From Gammaproteobacteria bacterium (GTDB taxonomy: Bacteria; Pseudomonadota; Gammaproteobacteria; Nitrosococcales; Methylophagaceae), in assembly GCA_003645385.1 (NCBI GenBank), contig QNEY01000095.1, positions 1 through 6,658 on the forward strand: DNA of 6,658 bases. Reading direction: 5' to 3'. The notes beneath the pieces were generated by a model. The model had not been told where the DNA came from. It made no database searches and worked only from the letters and a program-made list of their open reading frames with translations. Both the position numbers and the translations under genes were made by a program. This document shows positions 6,057 to 6,658 of the stretch, in pieces (positions within the stretch are counted from its first letter, which is position 1; every line of letters starts with the position of its first letter).

Positions 6057-6658
6057 CTAAGTTTTAAATGCATCAGTCGAAAATTCATCCAGTGCATTTG
6101 CATCGACTTCATCAGGTGAGAATTTTACATAGGCCACTTGTTCTTCAACTACGACAATCGTTTCAGCCACACCTGTAATAACATTGAGTTGCTGGACAAT
6201 ATTACTGGCATTGCTGTCAGTGACATTATCTAGATGAATAATGCGGGTAGATAAATGTTTGGGTGGTCGCATCGGAAGAATAAAAAATAACCAGATCAGG
6301 GTTAAAATTGAACCTGCTATAAACACCCCGGAAAGATCAAATTTACTGAATATCAAACCACCTGCTGCACCACCAATAAACGCACCAACAAACTGGGCGC
6401 TGGAATAAATACCCATTGCTGTGCCTTTATTGGCAAGAGGACTTAACTTTGACATCAATGAAGGCAGACTTGCTTCTAGAATATTAAATGCCGTAAAAAA
6501 CAGCCATAAACAAACAAGTAAGCCGGAGAGGGAGTTGGATAATAAGCTCCAGCCAAGTTGTGCAATGCCAAGCACTGCAATAGCACCGATAAATATCGGT
6601 TTCATCTTGCGGCGTTTTTCGGCGATGATAATAAATGGCACCATTGTAATGAATGCCA
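6057..6658 (-). CDS. YajR-like MFS transporter with C-terminal YAM-type domain, partial
   Basis: Only the C-terminal ~199 codons are in the window. The frame stays open to the edge, so the ATG at 6644 is internal. The visible part starts near the end of one helix and a basic cytoplasmic loop (EKRRKMKP). Four membrane segments follow, at about 16-34, 39-60, 78-100 and 105-124 counted from that Met, the third being Gly-rich with GAFIGGAAGG as in MFS helix 11. After FILPMRPPKH comes a soluble domain of about 60 residues (bases ~6250-6060) with a likely beta-alpha-beta-beta-alpha order: RIIHLDN, SNIVQQL, TIVVVEEQ, VAYVKFSP, ANALDEF. This matches the ferredoxin-like YAM domain known from E. coli YajR. 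Pseudomonas has a similar MFS gene between uvrA and ssb, so uvrA is expected beyond the edge, divergent or nearby. The substrate is unknown. Confidence 0.85.
   Translation of the reverse strand, partial: AFITMVPFIIIAEKRRKMKPIFIGAIAVLGIAQLGWSLLSNSLSGLLVCLWLFFTAFNILEASLPSLMSKLSPLANKGTAMGIYSSAQFVGAFIGGAAGGLIFSKFDLSGVFIAGSILTLIWLFFILPMRPPKHLSTRIIHLDNVTDSNASNIVQQLNVITGVAETIVVVEEQVAYVKFSPDEVDANALDEFSTDAFKT

Noticed and set aside
1..6658. Mobile element, CRISPR array, tRNA, defence or other novel system
   Set aside because: No transposase, integrase, terminal repeats, regular spaced repeats or tRNA-like cloverleaf were seen. Nearly all bases are taken by intact housekeeping genes of uniform composition.

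Overview
The window is ordinary core chromosome of a gammaproteobacterium with moderate-to-low GC. Support comes from the gene set, the protein sequences (SSB, S20, ProB and Obg all read as gammaproteobacterial) and two neighbourhoods familiar from Pseudomonas-type genomes: obg-proB-(rpsT), and an MFS transporter with a C-terminal soluble domain next to ssb, where uvrA usually follows. The genus cannot be fixed from the sequence. A Methylophaga/Cycloclasticus-like lineage is a guess only.

Layout. From 2 to 901 (+) lies the 3' five-sixths of obg/cgtA, the ribosome-associated GTPase. It is followed within three bases by proB (905-2032, +), the first enzyme of proline synthesis, which starts at GTG on a Shine-Dalgarno lying in the last codons of obg. 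A strong bidirectional terminator (2070-2100) separates proB from the convergent rpsT (2122-2382, -), encoding ribosomal protein S20. rpsT has a TTG start, as in E. coli, and a near-consensus sigma70 promoter. From the same divergent intergenic region a + strand operon begins: an ExoA/Xth-type AP endonuclease (2533-3315), an AmpG-family permease (3312-4871) and a small anchored protein of unknown function (4868-5452). These three are joined by two ATGA stop/start overlaps, so they are probably translationally coupled. A hairpin at 5461-5482 ends the convergent ssb transcript. On the - strand, ssb (5520-6005) lies 51 bases downstream of the 3' end of a YajR-like MFS transporter (6057 to beyond the window edge).

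How the genes relate. Obg and S20 serve ribosome assembly, ProB serves proline supply, the AP endonuclease and SSB serve DNA repair and replication, and AmpG-type permeases import anhydro-muropeptides for peptidoglycan recycling. No mobile element, CRISPR array, tRNA/rRNA gene or pseudogene was seen, and nothing looks like a new defence or mobile system. The points most worth a second look are an arginine in SSB where the E. coli protein has the DNA-stacking Phe60, an AmpG with a two-helix insertion in the middle and no C-terminal helix pair, and the conserved-looking unknown protein coupled to it.
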